This document shows, one piece after another, positions 31,893 to 40,589 of a DNA stretch of 64,000 bases (position 1 is its first letter; each line of letters starts with the position of its first letter). The stretch lies in contig OZ244175.1 of assembly GCA_965216535.1 (NCBI GenBank), positions 2,542,001 to 2,606,000 on the forward strand, given 5' to 3'. The notes beneath the pieces are model-generated. The model did not search any database, was not told where the DNA came from, and was given only the letters and a program-made list of their open reading frames with translations. Both the position numbers and the translations under genes were made by a program. Source of the DNA: Hoeflea_A sp965216535 (GTDB lineage Bacteria > Pseudomonadota > Alphaproteobacteria > Rhizobiales > Rhizobiaceae).

Positions 31893-33524
31893 ATGACGGG
31901 CGAGGCACGGCACGTGTTGTGGATCATGGCCGACCAGCTGAGGTGGGACTACCTCAGCTGTTACGGGGCCAGACACATAGACACGCCCAATCTGGATTGG
32001 CTGGCGTCGCAGGGCGTCCGGTTCGACAGGGCATATGTGCAATCGCCGATCTGTGGCCCCAGCCGGATGAGTTTCTATACCGGGCGCTACGTCCGCAGCC
32101 ATGGATCGACATGGAACGGATTCCCGCTGAGGGTCGGAGAGCCGACACTCGGCGATCACCTGCGGGAAATCGGGGTCAAATGTGCGCTTGTCGGAAAGAC
32201 CCACATGACGACCGATCGCGAGGGGATGAAGCGCCTCGGCATTGAGCCGGACAGTGTGATCGGTGCATTGGTTAGTGAATGCGGTTTCGAGGCCTTCGTA
32301 AGGGACGACGGTACCAACCACAGCGACTACCCGAACCGCCATGCGGAGGACTATGATCGGTACCTTCGCGACCACGGTATGGATGGCGATAATCCGTGGG
32401 AAGAATGGGCGAACACAGCTGTTGCACCGGATGGCGCCCTGTTGACCGGATGGGTGCTCGAAAACGCCCCACATGCGGCACGGGTGCCGAAACAGCACTC
32501 TGAAACCGCCTGGCTCACAACGCGTGCCATCGATTTCATCGAAGCTCAAAGCGATCGGCCCTGGCTCTGCCACCTGAGCTATATCAAACCGCATTGGCCC
32601 TATCTGGCACCCGCCCCCTACAACGACATGTTCACCGCGTGCGACCTGCCGGCGGTGAACCGTGGAAATTCTGAGCGGCAATCAACCCACCCGTTGTTGC
32701 GGGCCTGGATGGACATGCGGGTGAATATGAGCCTGTCGCGGGACGAAGTCCGCAACCTGGTTGCGCCGGTCTATATGGGATTAATCAAGGAACTGGACGA
32801 TCAACTGGGCCGGCTCTTTGCCTACCTGCGTGAAAGCGGGCGGATGGACGATACGATGATCGTCTTCTGCTCCGATCACGGAGACAATATGGGCGATCAC
32901 TGGATGGGTGAAAAGGACCTGTTCTACGACTGCTCGGCTCGCATCCCGTTGATTGTCTACGACCCTCGCAGTGACGCAGATGCGGCGCGGGGCACGGCGA
33001 CGGATCGGCTTGTCGAAGGCATCGATCTCACACCGACCTTCCTTGAGTTCTTCGGCGGAAAGCCGAGGCCGCATATTCTGGAAGGCCTGTCCTTGCAGCC
33101 CCTCTTGCATGGCTTGGAGACGAAATGGCGGGATTATTGTGTTTCAGAATATGACTATTCGACCCGCGATGCCCGTCGAACCGTGGGTGTGGATCAGGGT
33201 GATGCGCGGCTGGCGATGGTCTTCGACGGGAGGTGGAAATACATCCATGTCGAAAAAATGCGTCCAATGCTCTTCGACCTCGAAACCGATCCGAACGAAC
33301 TGAACGATCTCGGCACCGATCCAGCCTTCTCCCATCAAATCGAGCGATTAAGCGGCCTGCACTTTGAATGGTCCCGCAGGCACCACAACCGCATTACCAG
33401 ACCTGCAGAGGTCGTCGAAGCGATGACCGATGCGGGAGAACCACCCGGCATTTTCATCGGCTACTGGAACAGGGATGAACTGGAAGCGGATGCGAAAAGT
33501 CTGCCGTTGCATTTGAAAAACTGA
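31893..33524 (+). CDS. Formylglycine-dependent sulfatase / phosphonate monoester hydrolase family
   Basis: 543 residues. The nucleophile signature C54-G-P-S-R58 (SPICGPSRMSFYTGRY) is the C-x-P-S-R sulfatase motif, whose Cys is converted to formylglycine. Metal residues are seen in IMADQLRWD (Asp14) and CSDHGDNMGDHW (Asp-His), with KTHM and PHWPYLAP in the usual places. Length, and the C-terminal block DGRWKYIHVEKMRPMLFDLETDPNEL, match the rhizobial phosphonate monoester hydrolase / arylsulfatase group. There is no signal peptide, so the enzyme works in the cytosol on an ester imported intact, probably by the TAXI-TRAP system encoded next. The formylglycine-generating enzyme must be encoded elsewhere. 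Confidence 0.85.
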   Translation: MTGEARHVLWIMADQLRWDYLSCYGARHIDTPNLDWLASQGVRFDRAYVQSPICGPSRMSFYTGRYVRSHGSTWNGFPLRVGEPTLGDHLREIGVKCALVGKTHMTTDREGMKRLGIEPDSVIGALVSECGFEAFVRDDGTNHSDYPNRHAEDYDRYLRDHGMDGDNPWEEWANTAVAPDGALLTGWVLENAPHAARVPKQHSETAWLTTRAIDFIEAQSDRPWLCHLSYIKPHWPYLAPAPYNDMFTACDLPAVNRGNSERQSTHPLLRAWMDMRVNMSLSRDEVRNLVAPVYMGLIKELDDQLGRLFAYLRESGRMDDTMIVFCSDHGDNMGDHWMGEKDLFYDCSARIPLIVYDPRSDADAARGTATDRLVEGIDLTPTFLEFFGGKPRPHILEGLSLQPLLHGLETKWRDYCVSEYDYSTRDARRTVGVDQGDARLAMVFDGRWKYIHVEKMRPMLFDLETDPNELNDLGTDPAFSHQIERLSGLHFEWSRRHHNRITRPAEVVEAMTDAGEPPGIFIGYWNRDELEADAKSLPLHLKN

Positions 33525-33543
33525 GGACGACAGGGAGGAAACC

Positions 33544-34587
33544 ATGTCCAGATACACCGCTGCTTTTAGCCTTATCGCGATGCTCGCCATGACCTCGGGC
33601 GTTTACGGACAGGCCAACCTGTCCGCGGAGACCGGCCCCCCGACCGGCGCGGTCGGAGCGTCGATCCTAACCCTGGCCGAGGTCGCGGCGTCAGAGGGCG
33701 TCGCCGACATTCAGGTGGCGACCGGACAAACGCTGACCAATTCCGTTCAAAATGTCGCTGAAGGCAAGACCGACATCGCGGCAGCTCCCTTCATTCTCCC
33801 GTTCCTGATGTCGCGCGGGGCGGGTCCATATGCGGCCCTCGGCGATCAGGGCAAGGAGCTGGCGTCGAAAATTGCCGTCCTCTACACCTACCGCATCGCC
33901 GCCTTCCCGATCTTTGCCTATGAGAGCGAGGACTTTGACGGTTGGCAGGACATCGCCGGAAAGACCATCTACAACGGCCCGCCGAGAGGGGCCGCACTGA
34001 ACCGGGCCCGGGCCGTCATCAAGCTGGCCACCGGCCTCGACGACGGCGACGGATACAAGGGTCTGCAGGTTAACTGGGGACAGGCGGTCAAGACCATCAC
34101 CGACGGCTCGGCTGCGGCGAACGTACTTCCGGTCAATTTTCCGGACGCGCGCATGTCACAGGCTGCTGCGGCCGGAAAGATCAAGGTGTGGTCCTTCCCG
34201 AAGGACATTTTCGAAAATGAAGCGACGCAGAAATACATGAAGGCGCCTGGCACGGTTGCCGTTGAATTCGAGATCACGCCGGATCTTTTCGGCCCGGGCA
34301 TTACGGTGGTTTCGGAAGACGCCATCTTTCGTGCGCCCGGCGAGGTCGGCGGTGATGTCGTCAGCGTCGACATGGACTTCAACCTGGCCAAGGCGCTGAC
34401 AGCTGCCTTCCTGAAGAACATCGAGCTCTACAAGAACAAGACGCCCTACATGAACAACGCTTTTTTCGGGGAAACCGATCCAGCGTTGACCTCGCTCTGC
34501 GGTCCGATGCCGATCAAGTACCATCCTGGCGCGGTGGCCGCCTGGGAGGAAGCCGGTTACACGATCCCCGATTGCGCCAAACCATAG
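33544..34587 (+). CDS. TRAP transporter TAXI-family substrate receptor
   Basis: 347 residues with an AGGGAGG site. The signal peptide is about 22 residues (FSLIAMLAMTSGVYG, cleavage before QANLSAET). The TAXI fold starts with the substrate-loop motif ETGPPTGAVGASILTLAEVA, and continues with TLTNSVQNVAEGKTDIAAA and GPPRGAALNRARAVI. TAXI receptors bind small carboxylates (glutamate, glutarate and similar) and work with fused DctQM permeases, as here. The gene is 19 bp after the sulfatase, so uptake and ester cleavage are co-regulated. Confidence 0.85.
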   Translation: MSRYTAAFSLIAMLAMTSGVYGQANLSAETGPPTGAVGASILTLAEVAASEGVADIQVATGQTLTNSVQNVAEGKTDIAAAPFILPFLMSRGAGPYAALGDQGKELASKIAVLYTYRIAAFPIFAYESEDFDGWQDIAGKTIYNGPPRGAALNRARAVIKLATGLDDGDGYKGLQVNWGQAVKTITDGSAAANVLPVNFPDARMSQAAAAGKIKVWSFPKDIFENEATQKYMKAPGTVAVEFEITPDLFGPGITVVSEDAIFRAPGEVGGDVVSVDMDFNLAKALTAAFLKNIELYKNKTPYMNNAFFGETDPALTSLCGPMPIKYHPGAVAAWEEAGYTIPDCAKP

Positions 34588-34602
34588 CGCCCGTGGGCTA
34601 AT

Positions 34603-34628
34603 TCCATCCTGCGAAGCGGTTTCGCATG
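34603..34628 (+). other. Imperfect hairpin between TAXI receptor and permease genes
   Basis: CCA...TGCGAA-gcgg-tTTCGCATGG forms a bulged stem (6 bp plus 3 bp). Like the ABC operons, a structure lies between receptor and membrane subunit genes, but it is weaker. Confidence 0.35.
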
Positions 34629-34659
34629 GACGAGAGGCAGCGCAGCCAGGGGTTCATTG

Positions 34660-37014
34660 ATGCGTGAAGACAGCGACACCCATGCCGACCGGAGCGGCTT
34701 TGCGTCGGCTTTTCCCTATGGTCTGGCCGTTGCGATTGTCTTGGTCGGTCTGCTGAATTCCATGCCCGGAATTCCCGGCCTCGACGATGCCCTGCGCCAA
34801 CTGACCGGTCGGGAATGGTTCAGCATCCGCAAGTTTCCGACCGAATGGTTCTATCCCGCTGCATTCGCGGCAATGATGGTGTGTGTCGCCCTGAAGCACT
34901 CGATCTGGAAGAGCTGGAGCGATCGCACAGCGTGGCTGCGTGGTCTGGGTCTGGTCTTAGACATCGCGTTGGTGGCGATGGCGCTCGGAATTTCGGTGAC
35001 CTACGTTGTCGAGATAGAATCGATCTGCCTGATCGACCAACTGACTGGCGACCGGGAGCGCCTGATCAGCGAGGCGCTGGTCAAGGAAAAGGAGATCGCC
35101 GAACTCTACGGATTGCCCGAGCCGACCTCGGTCGAAGATCCGCAATGCGTCAACAACACAGGTGGTTTCCTGGTTCTGATCGTCGGTGCCGCCGTTCTTG
35201 TGTTTCTGGCTTACAACGTCAAGGTCTGGGGCCTGCCGCTCGTACTGGTGGCACTCGGGGTGGCGACCTATACAATCGCCACGGTGCTCGTCTGGTATTT
35301 CCACGGTCCCGAAGACATCAACAAATATTTGATGACCAAACTGGCCGGCGAGCCTCGATTGCTCTCGGATGGACGGCCCAGGGTTCACGATATCCTGGTC
35401 AACAACGCGTCCGGATTGCTGGGGCGCTTCCTTGACATCATGCTGAACACCATCTTTCCCTATCTGGTGCTCGGGTCGCTGTTTGGTGCATCGGCGGGCG
35501 GACAGTCGCTGATCAAGCTGGCGTTTCGGTGGACCCGGAAACTGCGCGGTGGGCCCGCGCATGCTGCAATCGTCTCGTCTGCCATGTTCGGAACGATTTC
35601 TGGCGGGCCGATCGTCAATGTACTGTCGACTGGCGTTCTGACGATTCCGATGATGTCTAAACGCGGCTTTTCGAAAGTCTTTGCCGGTGGTGTCGAAGCA
35701 GCAGCCTCCTCCGGCGGCTCGATCATGCCGCCGGTTATGGGGGTTGCAGCCTTCGTCCTCGCTGCCTTAACTGCCGTGCCCTATTCGGAAGTGATCGTCG
35801 CTGCGATCATTCCAGCCGTGGCCTATTTTTTCTGCCTGTTCCTCTCCGTCGTCTTCCAGGCGCGAAAACAGAACATCAAGGCGATCGGCGAATTGACCGA
35901 AGACATGAAACTGGACGGTCAGGACCAGTTGAACCTGTTGATGATCTTTGGGCCGATCCTGCTTATCCTCGTGCTTCTGCTGACCACCAAGGAGAGTGTC
36001 GGCTGCGGATTGCTGGGCGGCCTGTTCGGGGCCGAGCGCGTGCTCACCGACGGCGAATGCGAAGTGGTTTCGCTGTCCTGGTTCCTGCGCCTGGTGCAGA
36101 ATTCTGTCGGCGATGCGGGCAGCGCTGGCTGGTGGGCCGTTGCTCTGCTCCTGTGCCTTTTGTTTCTCGACCCCAAGGTGCGGGCGAAACCGCGCAAGGT
36201 GATCGATGCTCTGGCTGCGGCCGGGGTGCTCATTTCAACGCTCTACCTGATGTTCCTGGCGGTCTCGATCATAGACTTCTGCCTCCAGTTCACCGGGCTG
36301 CCGACGTTCATTTCGCTGGATGTCCTGGGATGGCTGCAGTCGCTCGATATCGGCCGGGGCGGTTCGACTACGTTCATGCTGATCGCGCTATTCGTGACCA
36401 TGCTGATCGCGATCTTGTTGGGCATGGGCATGCCGGCGGTGCCAGCCTACGTAAATGTCGCTCTGCTCATGGGGCCGGTCCTGGCCGGCCTCGGCATCGC
36501 CACCTTCACGGCCCACATGTTCATTTTCTACTTTGCGGTGGCGAGCGCGATCACTCCACCGGTGGCATTGGCCGCCTTTGCGGCCGCCACGATCACCAAG
36601 GCCGAACCGATGGCGACCGGGTTTTCCGCAGTGAAATCCGGCATTGTCATGTTCATCATTCCTTTCGTGTTCGCGATCTACCCGGAAATTCTGCTCATCG
36701 ATGCTGCAGTGGTTGATCCGACAACCGGCGCGTCAGGCGAGGTCAGCTATCTTCCCGGCTACGATGGCAACGTCGCCTGGGGCGCTCTGGCGGCGGTTCT
36801 GCTCAGGCTTGTTTTGGCACTCTACCTGATTTCAAGCGCACTTTCGGCTTTCGATACGCGGCGTCTGGCCCTGTGGGAGGTATTGGTTCGCCTTGGGCTG
36901 GCCGTATTGATCCTATTCAGGGTGCCCGAAGTTTTTGGCCCCGCTGCTGTCGCGGCGCTGATTCTGGTCGGCTGGCACCGATATGCGCCCCGCGCGCTTT
37001 CCAAAGCGGGGTAG
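34660..37014 (+). CDS. TRAP transporter fused 4TM/12TM permease (TAXI partner)
   Basis: 784 residues from ATG 34660. The N-terminal third (about 20-290) is the DctQ-like four-helix part; the rest is the DctM-like elevator domain with PYLVLGSLFGASAGGQSLIKLA, SAMFGTISGGPIVNVLSTG, AAASSGGSIMPPVMG (re-entrant loop) and GMGMPAVPAYVNVALLMGP near residue 590. Such fusions always accompany TAXI receptors. It imports the ligand by ion coupling. The long hydrophilic insert around residues 120-175 contains charged heptads (LISEALVKEKEIAELYG), an unusual extra-membrane loop. It is the last gene of the operon and converges with an unknown membrane-protein gene. Confidence 0.87.
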   Translation: MREDSDTHADRSGFASAFPYGLAVAIVLVGLLNSMPGIPGLDDALRQLTGREWFSIRKFPTEWFYPAAFAAMMVCVALKHSIWKSWSDRTAWLRGLGLVLDIALVAMALGISVTYVVEIESICLIDQLTGDRERLISEALVKEKEIAELYGLPEPTSVEDPQCVNNTGGFLVLIVGAAVLVFLAYNVKVWGLPLVLVALGVATYTIATVLVWYFHGPEDINKYLMTKLAGEPRLLSDGRPRVHDILVNNASGLLGRFLDIMLNTIFPYLVLGSLFGASAGGQSLIKLAFRWTRKLRGGPAHAAIVSSAMFGTISGGPIVNVLSTGVLTIPMMSKRGFSKVFAGGVEAAASSGGSIMPPVMGVAAFVLAALTAVPYSEVIVAAIIPAVAYFFCLFLSVVFQARKQNIKAIGELTEDMKLDGQDQLNLLMIFGPILLILVLLLTTKESVGCGLLGGLFGAERVLTDGECEVVSLSWFLRLVQNSVGDAGSAGWWAVALLLCLLFLDPKVRAKPRKVIDALAAAGVLISTLYLMFLAVSIIDFCLQFTGLPTFISLDVLGWLQSLDIGRGGSTTFMLIALFVTMLIAILLGMGMPAVPAYVNVALLMGPVLAGLGIATFTAHMFIFYFAVASAITPPVALAAFAAATITKAEPMATGFSAVKSGIVMFIIPFVFAIYPEILLIDAAVVDPTTGASGEVSYLPGYDGNVAWGALAAVLLRLVLALYLISSALSAFDTRRLALWEVLVRLGLAVLILFRVPEVFGPAAVAALILVGWHRYAPRALSKAG

Positions 37015-37038
37015 GGCGTTTCGGGCTGTTCAGACCCA

Positions 37039-38709
37039 TCAGTTGAGGTTTTTGGCGCGCTGATCGTTCAGCTTCCGGCGTCTTCGCGCTTCCCGTTCTG
37101 CCCAGACGGTGCACACCCGCGGTGGCGATTGCGGCGAGATGTCGGCCCACTCGGTTTCCAGTCGGGCGCGTTGGTTGTTTTTGTCCTTGGGAAGCGGCGG
37201 TGGCGAAATGCCGAGGCGGCGCATTGCGACGAACAAGTCGGCTCGCGCATCTCGATCGATAACGTCGCGTGACTGGATCCACATCTCGATGAGTACAGGT
37301 TGGGCAGCAGTGCGGCCTGCCGGGCCAACGCGGCAAATCGCCTCGATTCTAGAGCGGTTTGGGGACCTCGACTGCGCTGGAGGATCGACCAGATACGGCA
37401 GTGCGTCCGTTCCCAAATCACCCAACCGCGCAAGTAACTGGCTCCTTTCCCAAAGCCAATGCTCTCCATCCGCCTGGTTGTACAACGCAAGGAGCCGTGG
37501 CCCGTATCCTCGGAACCGTTTGTCAGGCAGTCCGGCGACCAATGTTGACAGTTTGCGGCCGCTCTCCCGTGCTCGTCGCCGCTCCGGACCGGCAACTACC
37601 GCGGCACGCTCCAGGCCATCCATGATCGCATCCGCACGGCTATCCAGAACATTGGGACGACTTAAAATGATGCTCATCTGCCAATCACGGGCTTTTGCAA
37701 CAGGGTCCTCGATCATGGTCTCGAGGTTCGTCAGTTGGCGTGCCAATGTGGCCTCCTTGGCGGCTTTCATCCTTGCTTTCAAGACACCCGGATCGGCAGC
37801 CCTTCGGTCCTCTGTTGCGACCGGCTTCAAGCCCAGCGCCCGCGCCAGGGCCGCAGTATCGCGGTGGTAACGCGTTGTCCCCGAAAGAATGGGAGTGAAG
37901 CGCTTGCGCCAGAACCGCGTGACGCAATCCCAACTCGGAGTTCCGGAATTGAGCGCGCAACCCATCACTGGCATCGGAATCCACGGCAGTGGTGCGGCAA
38001 CACCACCCAGAAGCCGGAATTGGCGTCCGTCCGCCATCGTGATGGTGGTCACGACGCGAGTTACCGGCAACCGGTTTTCGAATACCTTTTCCTCCTGTTT
38101 CGACACGCGAACTAACGGAAGCTCGGGTCGTTCGGGCATATTGAGGTTGCAAAAGCGGCGTTCGAACCGGCGATCACTGTCGTGAAACCCGAAGGTATGC
38201 ACCGAGGCTGCCTTCAACGCGGGATTGTCGCGCACCGCGTCGCAGGTTTTCCTGTCCATCAGTCTTTGAGAGAAAAATCTCTCCGGCACACTGGGATTGT
38301 CTGTATATGCGACCGGCAAGGAGTAGTTTTGCGTCAGCCAGGCTCCATTGCCGTTCTTCTCGAAAACCAGCGCTTCGCGAGTTGGATCGAACCGGGTCAC
38401 CACACGTGCGTTCGCAGCATCATATTCGGCCGCAAGAGACCGCAGCGCCATATGATCGAGCGCTGACATCGTCCAGTATCCGCCATAGAACAAGGCGGGC
38501 AACACCAGCCACAAGCGTGAAACAAGACCGATCGCCGCTTCAACGGCAATGCCGACCATGCCCGCGTTGACCAGAAACACGGACCAGAACATCCCTGCCA
38601 CGAGCATCAAAAAGATACCGATTTGGGGGATGGTCTGTAGCGCGTAGACCAGGATAGCCAGGACAAAGAAACTGAGCGAAAGCGGAAAATATAATCGCAT
38701 AGGCTGCAT
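37039..38709 (-). CDS. Uncharacterised membrane-anchored protein
   Basis: 556 residues (553 if the second ATG, 38700, is used). I do not recognise a family. Residues 5-80 contain three hydrophobic segments (LSLSFFVLAILVYAL, IFLMLVAGMFWSVFLVNAG, and LWLVLPALFYGGYWTM). The remainder is a large soluble, basic part with an Arg-rich helix-forming section at about 300-420, three Cys in the first half (KTCDAVRD, RRFCNLN, GCALN, WDCV) and a very charged tail (EREARRRRKLNDQRAK). The Cys pattern and position after the membrane anchor suggest a periplasmic, possibly disulfide-bonded region. It stands alone on the minus strand. Codon use resembles the neighbours, so recent transfer is not indicated. Confidence 0.6.
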   Translation of the reverse strand: MQPMRLYFPLSLSFFVLAILVYALQTIPQIGIFLMLVAGMFWSVFLVNAGMVGIAVEAAIGLVSRLWLVLPALFYGGYWTMSALDHMALRSLAAEYDAANARVVTRFDPTREALVFEKNGNGAWLTQNYSLPVAYTDNPSVPERFFSQRLMDRKTCDAVRDNPALKAASVHTFGFHDSDRRFERRFCNLNMPERPELPLVRVSKQEEKVFENRLPVTRVVTTITMADGRQFRLLGGVAAPLPWIPMPVMGCALNSGTPSWDCVTRFWRKRFTPILSGTTRYHRDTAALARALGLKPVATEDRRAADPGVLKARMKAAKEATLARQLTNLETMIEDPVAKARDWQMSIILSRPNVLDSRADAIMDGLERAAVVAGPERRRARESGRKLSTLVAGLPDKRFRGYGPRLLALYNQADGEHWLWERSQLLARLGDLGTDALPYLVDPPAQSRSPNRSRIEAICRVGPAGRTAAQPVLIEMWIQSRDVIDRDARADLFVAMRRLGISPPPLPKDKNNQRARLETEWADISPQSPPRVCTVWAEREARRRRKLNDQRAKNLN

Positions 38710-38889
38710 TTACACCCACGACATGAACAATTCATTTCTGCCGTGGGATAGCCTTCTGCCCATTGATCGAGCGGTCGGCCACGCGCTCTACGCGGCGCAC
38801 TCGCACGCCTTGCCATGTCCGCTTCAATTCTGCTTCCCGCGATTCGCTGAGTAAGAGCCGCCTTATTCTGCGGCGAACCGAGACAGCGC

Positions 38890-39600
38890 TCAGGTCCGCG
38901 CCGCCTCGAAGGCCGCCCAGGCGGCTTCCAGCTTTTCGAAGTCGAAGTCAGGCTCGCGTGCCGGCTCAAGAATGAGCTGTTCGGTGGCGATGAGCTTGTC
39001 GATGGCTGCTTTCAATACCGGAACTACGTCCGGGGGCACCACCAGCGCGCCGTGCCGGTCGGCGTGCACCAGGTCGCCCTCGCGAACCGTCATGCCGAAT
39101 ATTTCAACCGGCGTGCCCACTTCCCGGACATGGACAAAGCCGTGGCTTGGGCCAATTGATCCGGCGATCACCGGGAAACCTTCCGGCAGATCGCCGAGAT
39201 CGCGCATCACGCCGTTGGTCAGGGCGCCGGAGAGCCCGAGGCCCTTGTGCACGGTCGTGTTGATCTCGCCCCACCAGGCCGATACGCAGTGCGGATAATC
39301 GAGATCCTCCACGACAGCGAGCCCCGGGCGGGGCCCAGCCGCCATGGACCGCATGTAATCCATGCGACGCGCGCGGATAATGTCGGGTGCTTCCGTTGGC
39401 GGTTCCAGACCGGCGATCTTCGCGGTGCGAGCGAAACCCACCACCGGCGGTTCCAGCGGCGCCGAGCACTGCATGGTGCCACGGGTGAAGGCGGCGAATC
39501 CGCGCTTGCCCTGCGCGGTTTCAATGGCGTTGCATATGGTTGGCGTGTCGACCTTGCGCATCAGCGCCAGAAGATCGGGTTCGATTGCCTGTTCGGCCAT
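38890..39600 (-). CDS. RraA-like protein (HMG/CHA-aldolase-type family)
   Basis: 236 residues. The RraA/demethylmenaquinone-methyltransferase-like fold is indicated by VDTPTICNAIET at the N-terminus, GALTNGVMRDLGDLPEG (about 130-146), where Arg-Asp bind the metal and substrate in HMG aldolases, and VREGDLVHADRHGALVVPPD (about 180). Many family members cleave 4-hydroxy-4-methyl-2-oxoglutarate or related 2-oxoacids, or decarboxylate oxaloacetate, using a divalent metal; true RraA proteins are shorter (about 160 residues). It is the last gene of the LacI-controlled CUT1 operon, so it probably performs a terminal retro-aldol or decarboxylation step there. Confidence 0.78.
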   Translation of the reverse strand: MAEQAIEPDLLALMRKVDTPTICNAIETAQGKRGFAAFTRGTMQCSAPLEPPVVGFARTAKIAGLEPPTEAPDIIRARRMDYMRSMAAGPRPGLAVVEDLDYPHCVSAWWGEINTTVHKGLGLSGALTNGVMRDLGDLPEGFPVIAGSIGPSHGFVHVREVGTPVEIFGMTVREGDLVHADRHGALVVPPDVVPVLKAAIDKLIATEQLILEPAREPDFDFEKLEAAWAAFEAART

Positions 39601-39620
39601 GGGTGTTGCTTCCTGTCCGG

Positions 39621-40589
39621 TCAGTTGAGAACGGCGGTTGGACCCGCCGGATCATCGGTGTTGCGCACCCGGTAGAGCGCTGCTTCGCCAGTCATGGAGG
39701 GCGAGAGCGCATGGGGCAGTCCGGGTGGAACGGCGCAGGTGTCGCCCGGATTGAGAACCGCTGATCCGCCGTTCCAGTCCAGCTTCCAGTGGCCGCGCAC
39801 CGGCATGAGAACTTCGTGCTGATCGATGACGTAAGGCTCTGCCGGAAGCGAATTGCGCGTGATAAAATCCACCTCGAAACCGGGCCGATCCCTGAGCTTG
39901 GCATCGTGGCCGATCACCTTAGCTGGGTCACGATCGGACAAGGCGACGAGATCCCAATAGCGCGCAACGTAGTTGGGAATGACGTCCCCTGTAGTCGGTT
40001 CCGGAAACGCATCCAGTTCGGCCTCGGTGAGCAGTGGCATCTGCCCGACCCCCTCGGGCAGAAACTCACCTTTCTTGGTGTCGTAGAGGCGTCCAGTTTC
40101 CGCCAGCACCAGGCCGTGGTCGCTGGCATCCTCGATCACCTGCGGTGCCCAGATGACGCCACCGCCGGCATCATCACCGCCCAGAATGGCCATGATCATT
40201 CCGTAGTCGGTACCGATGTTCTCGAAGCCGCGGAAAATACCTGTCGGGATATTGAAGATGTCGCCTTCCTCCAACGTCACCTCGCCGGCATTGCCCCAAC
40301 GGCCCCAGAAAAAGCGCCAGCGTCCCTTCAAAACGAAGAAGACTTCAGCCGTGCGATGCGAATGGAGCGAGTTGCGGCATTTCGGCGGCTGGCCGGCTGC
40401 GCCGATGTTGAAGCCAGGCGTTTCCTTGATGTGGACATGCTGGTCAGGGCTTTCCGAAACCCCGCCGCCAATGACGGTGAAATTCTCTTTCTGGTCGGAG
40501 CCAGGCGTGTGAGCGTCAATAAAGGCCGTCTTGCACGGTTTCAGATCGCCGTACCGGACGATGCGGCTTTCCATTTCTGCGGGGGTCAT
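39621..40589 (-). CDS. Bicupin protein of unknown activity
   Basis: 322 residues from ATG 40589 (GGAG upstream). Two cupin barrels: the first with metal motif H76-x-H78-(x3)-E82 (SLHSHRTAEVFFVLKGRWRFFW) and the closing GDIFNIPTGIFRGFENIG; the second with YVIDQHEVLMPVRGHWKLDW and GDTCAVPPGLPHAL. The layout is similar to gentisate/hydroxynaphthoate dioxygenase-like and sugar-acid isomerase-like bicupins, but no specific family is recognised. It starts inside the stop region of the SnoaL-like gene (ATGA) and is followed 20 bp later by the RraA-like gene. A role as dioxygenase or isomerase in the operon pathway is inference. Confidence 0.72.
   Translation of the reverse strand: MTPAEMESRIVRYGDLKPCKTAFIDAHTPGSDQKENFTVIGGGVSESPDQHVHIKETPGFNIGAAGQPPKCRNSLHSHRTAEVFFVLKGRWRFFWGRWGNAGEVTLEEGDIFNIPTGIFRGFENIGTDYGMIMAILGGDDAGGGVIWAPQVIEDASDHGLVLAETGRLYDTKKGEFLPEGVGQMPLLTEAELDAFPEPTTGDVIPNYVARYWDLVALSDRDPAKVIGHDAKLRDRPGFEVDFITRNSLPAEPYVIDQHEVLMPVRGHWKLDWNGGSAVLNPGDTCAVPPGLPHALSPSMTGEAALYRVRNTDDPAGPTAVLN

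Noticed and set aside
30811..31908. Longer start for the second LysR protein (365 codons)
   Set aside because: The extra 39 residues would be translated from the operator-rich divergent region, and LysR family alignment begins at MLIDPRHLEQL.
38710..38889. Possible small gene or RNA in the gap before the RraA-like gene
   Set aside because: No ribosome site with a sensible frame and no stable structure seen by eye.
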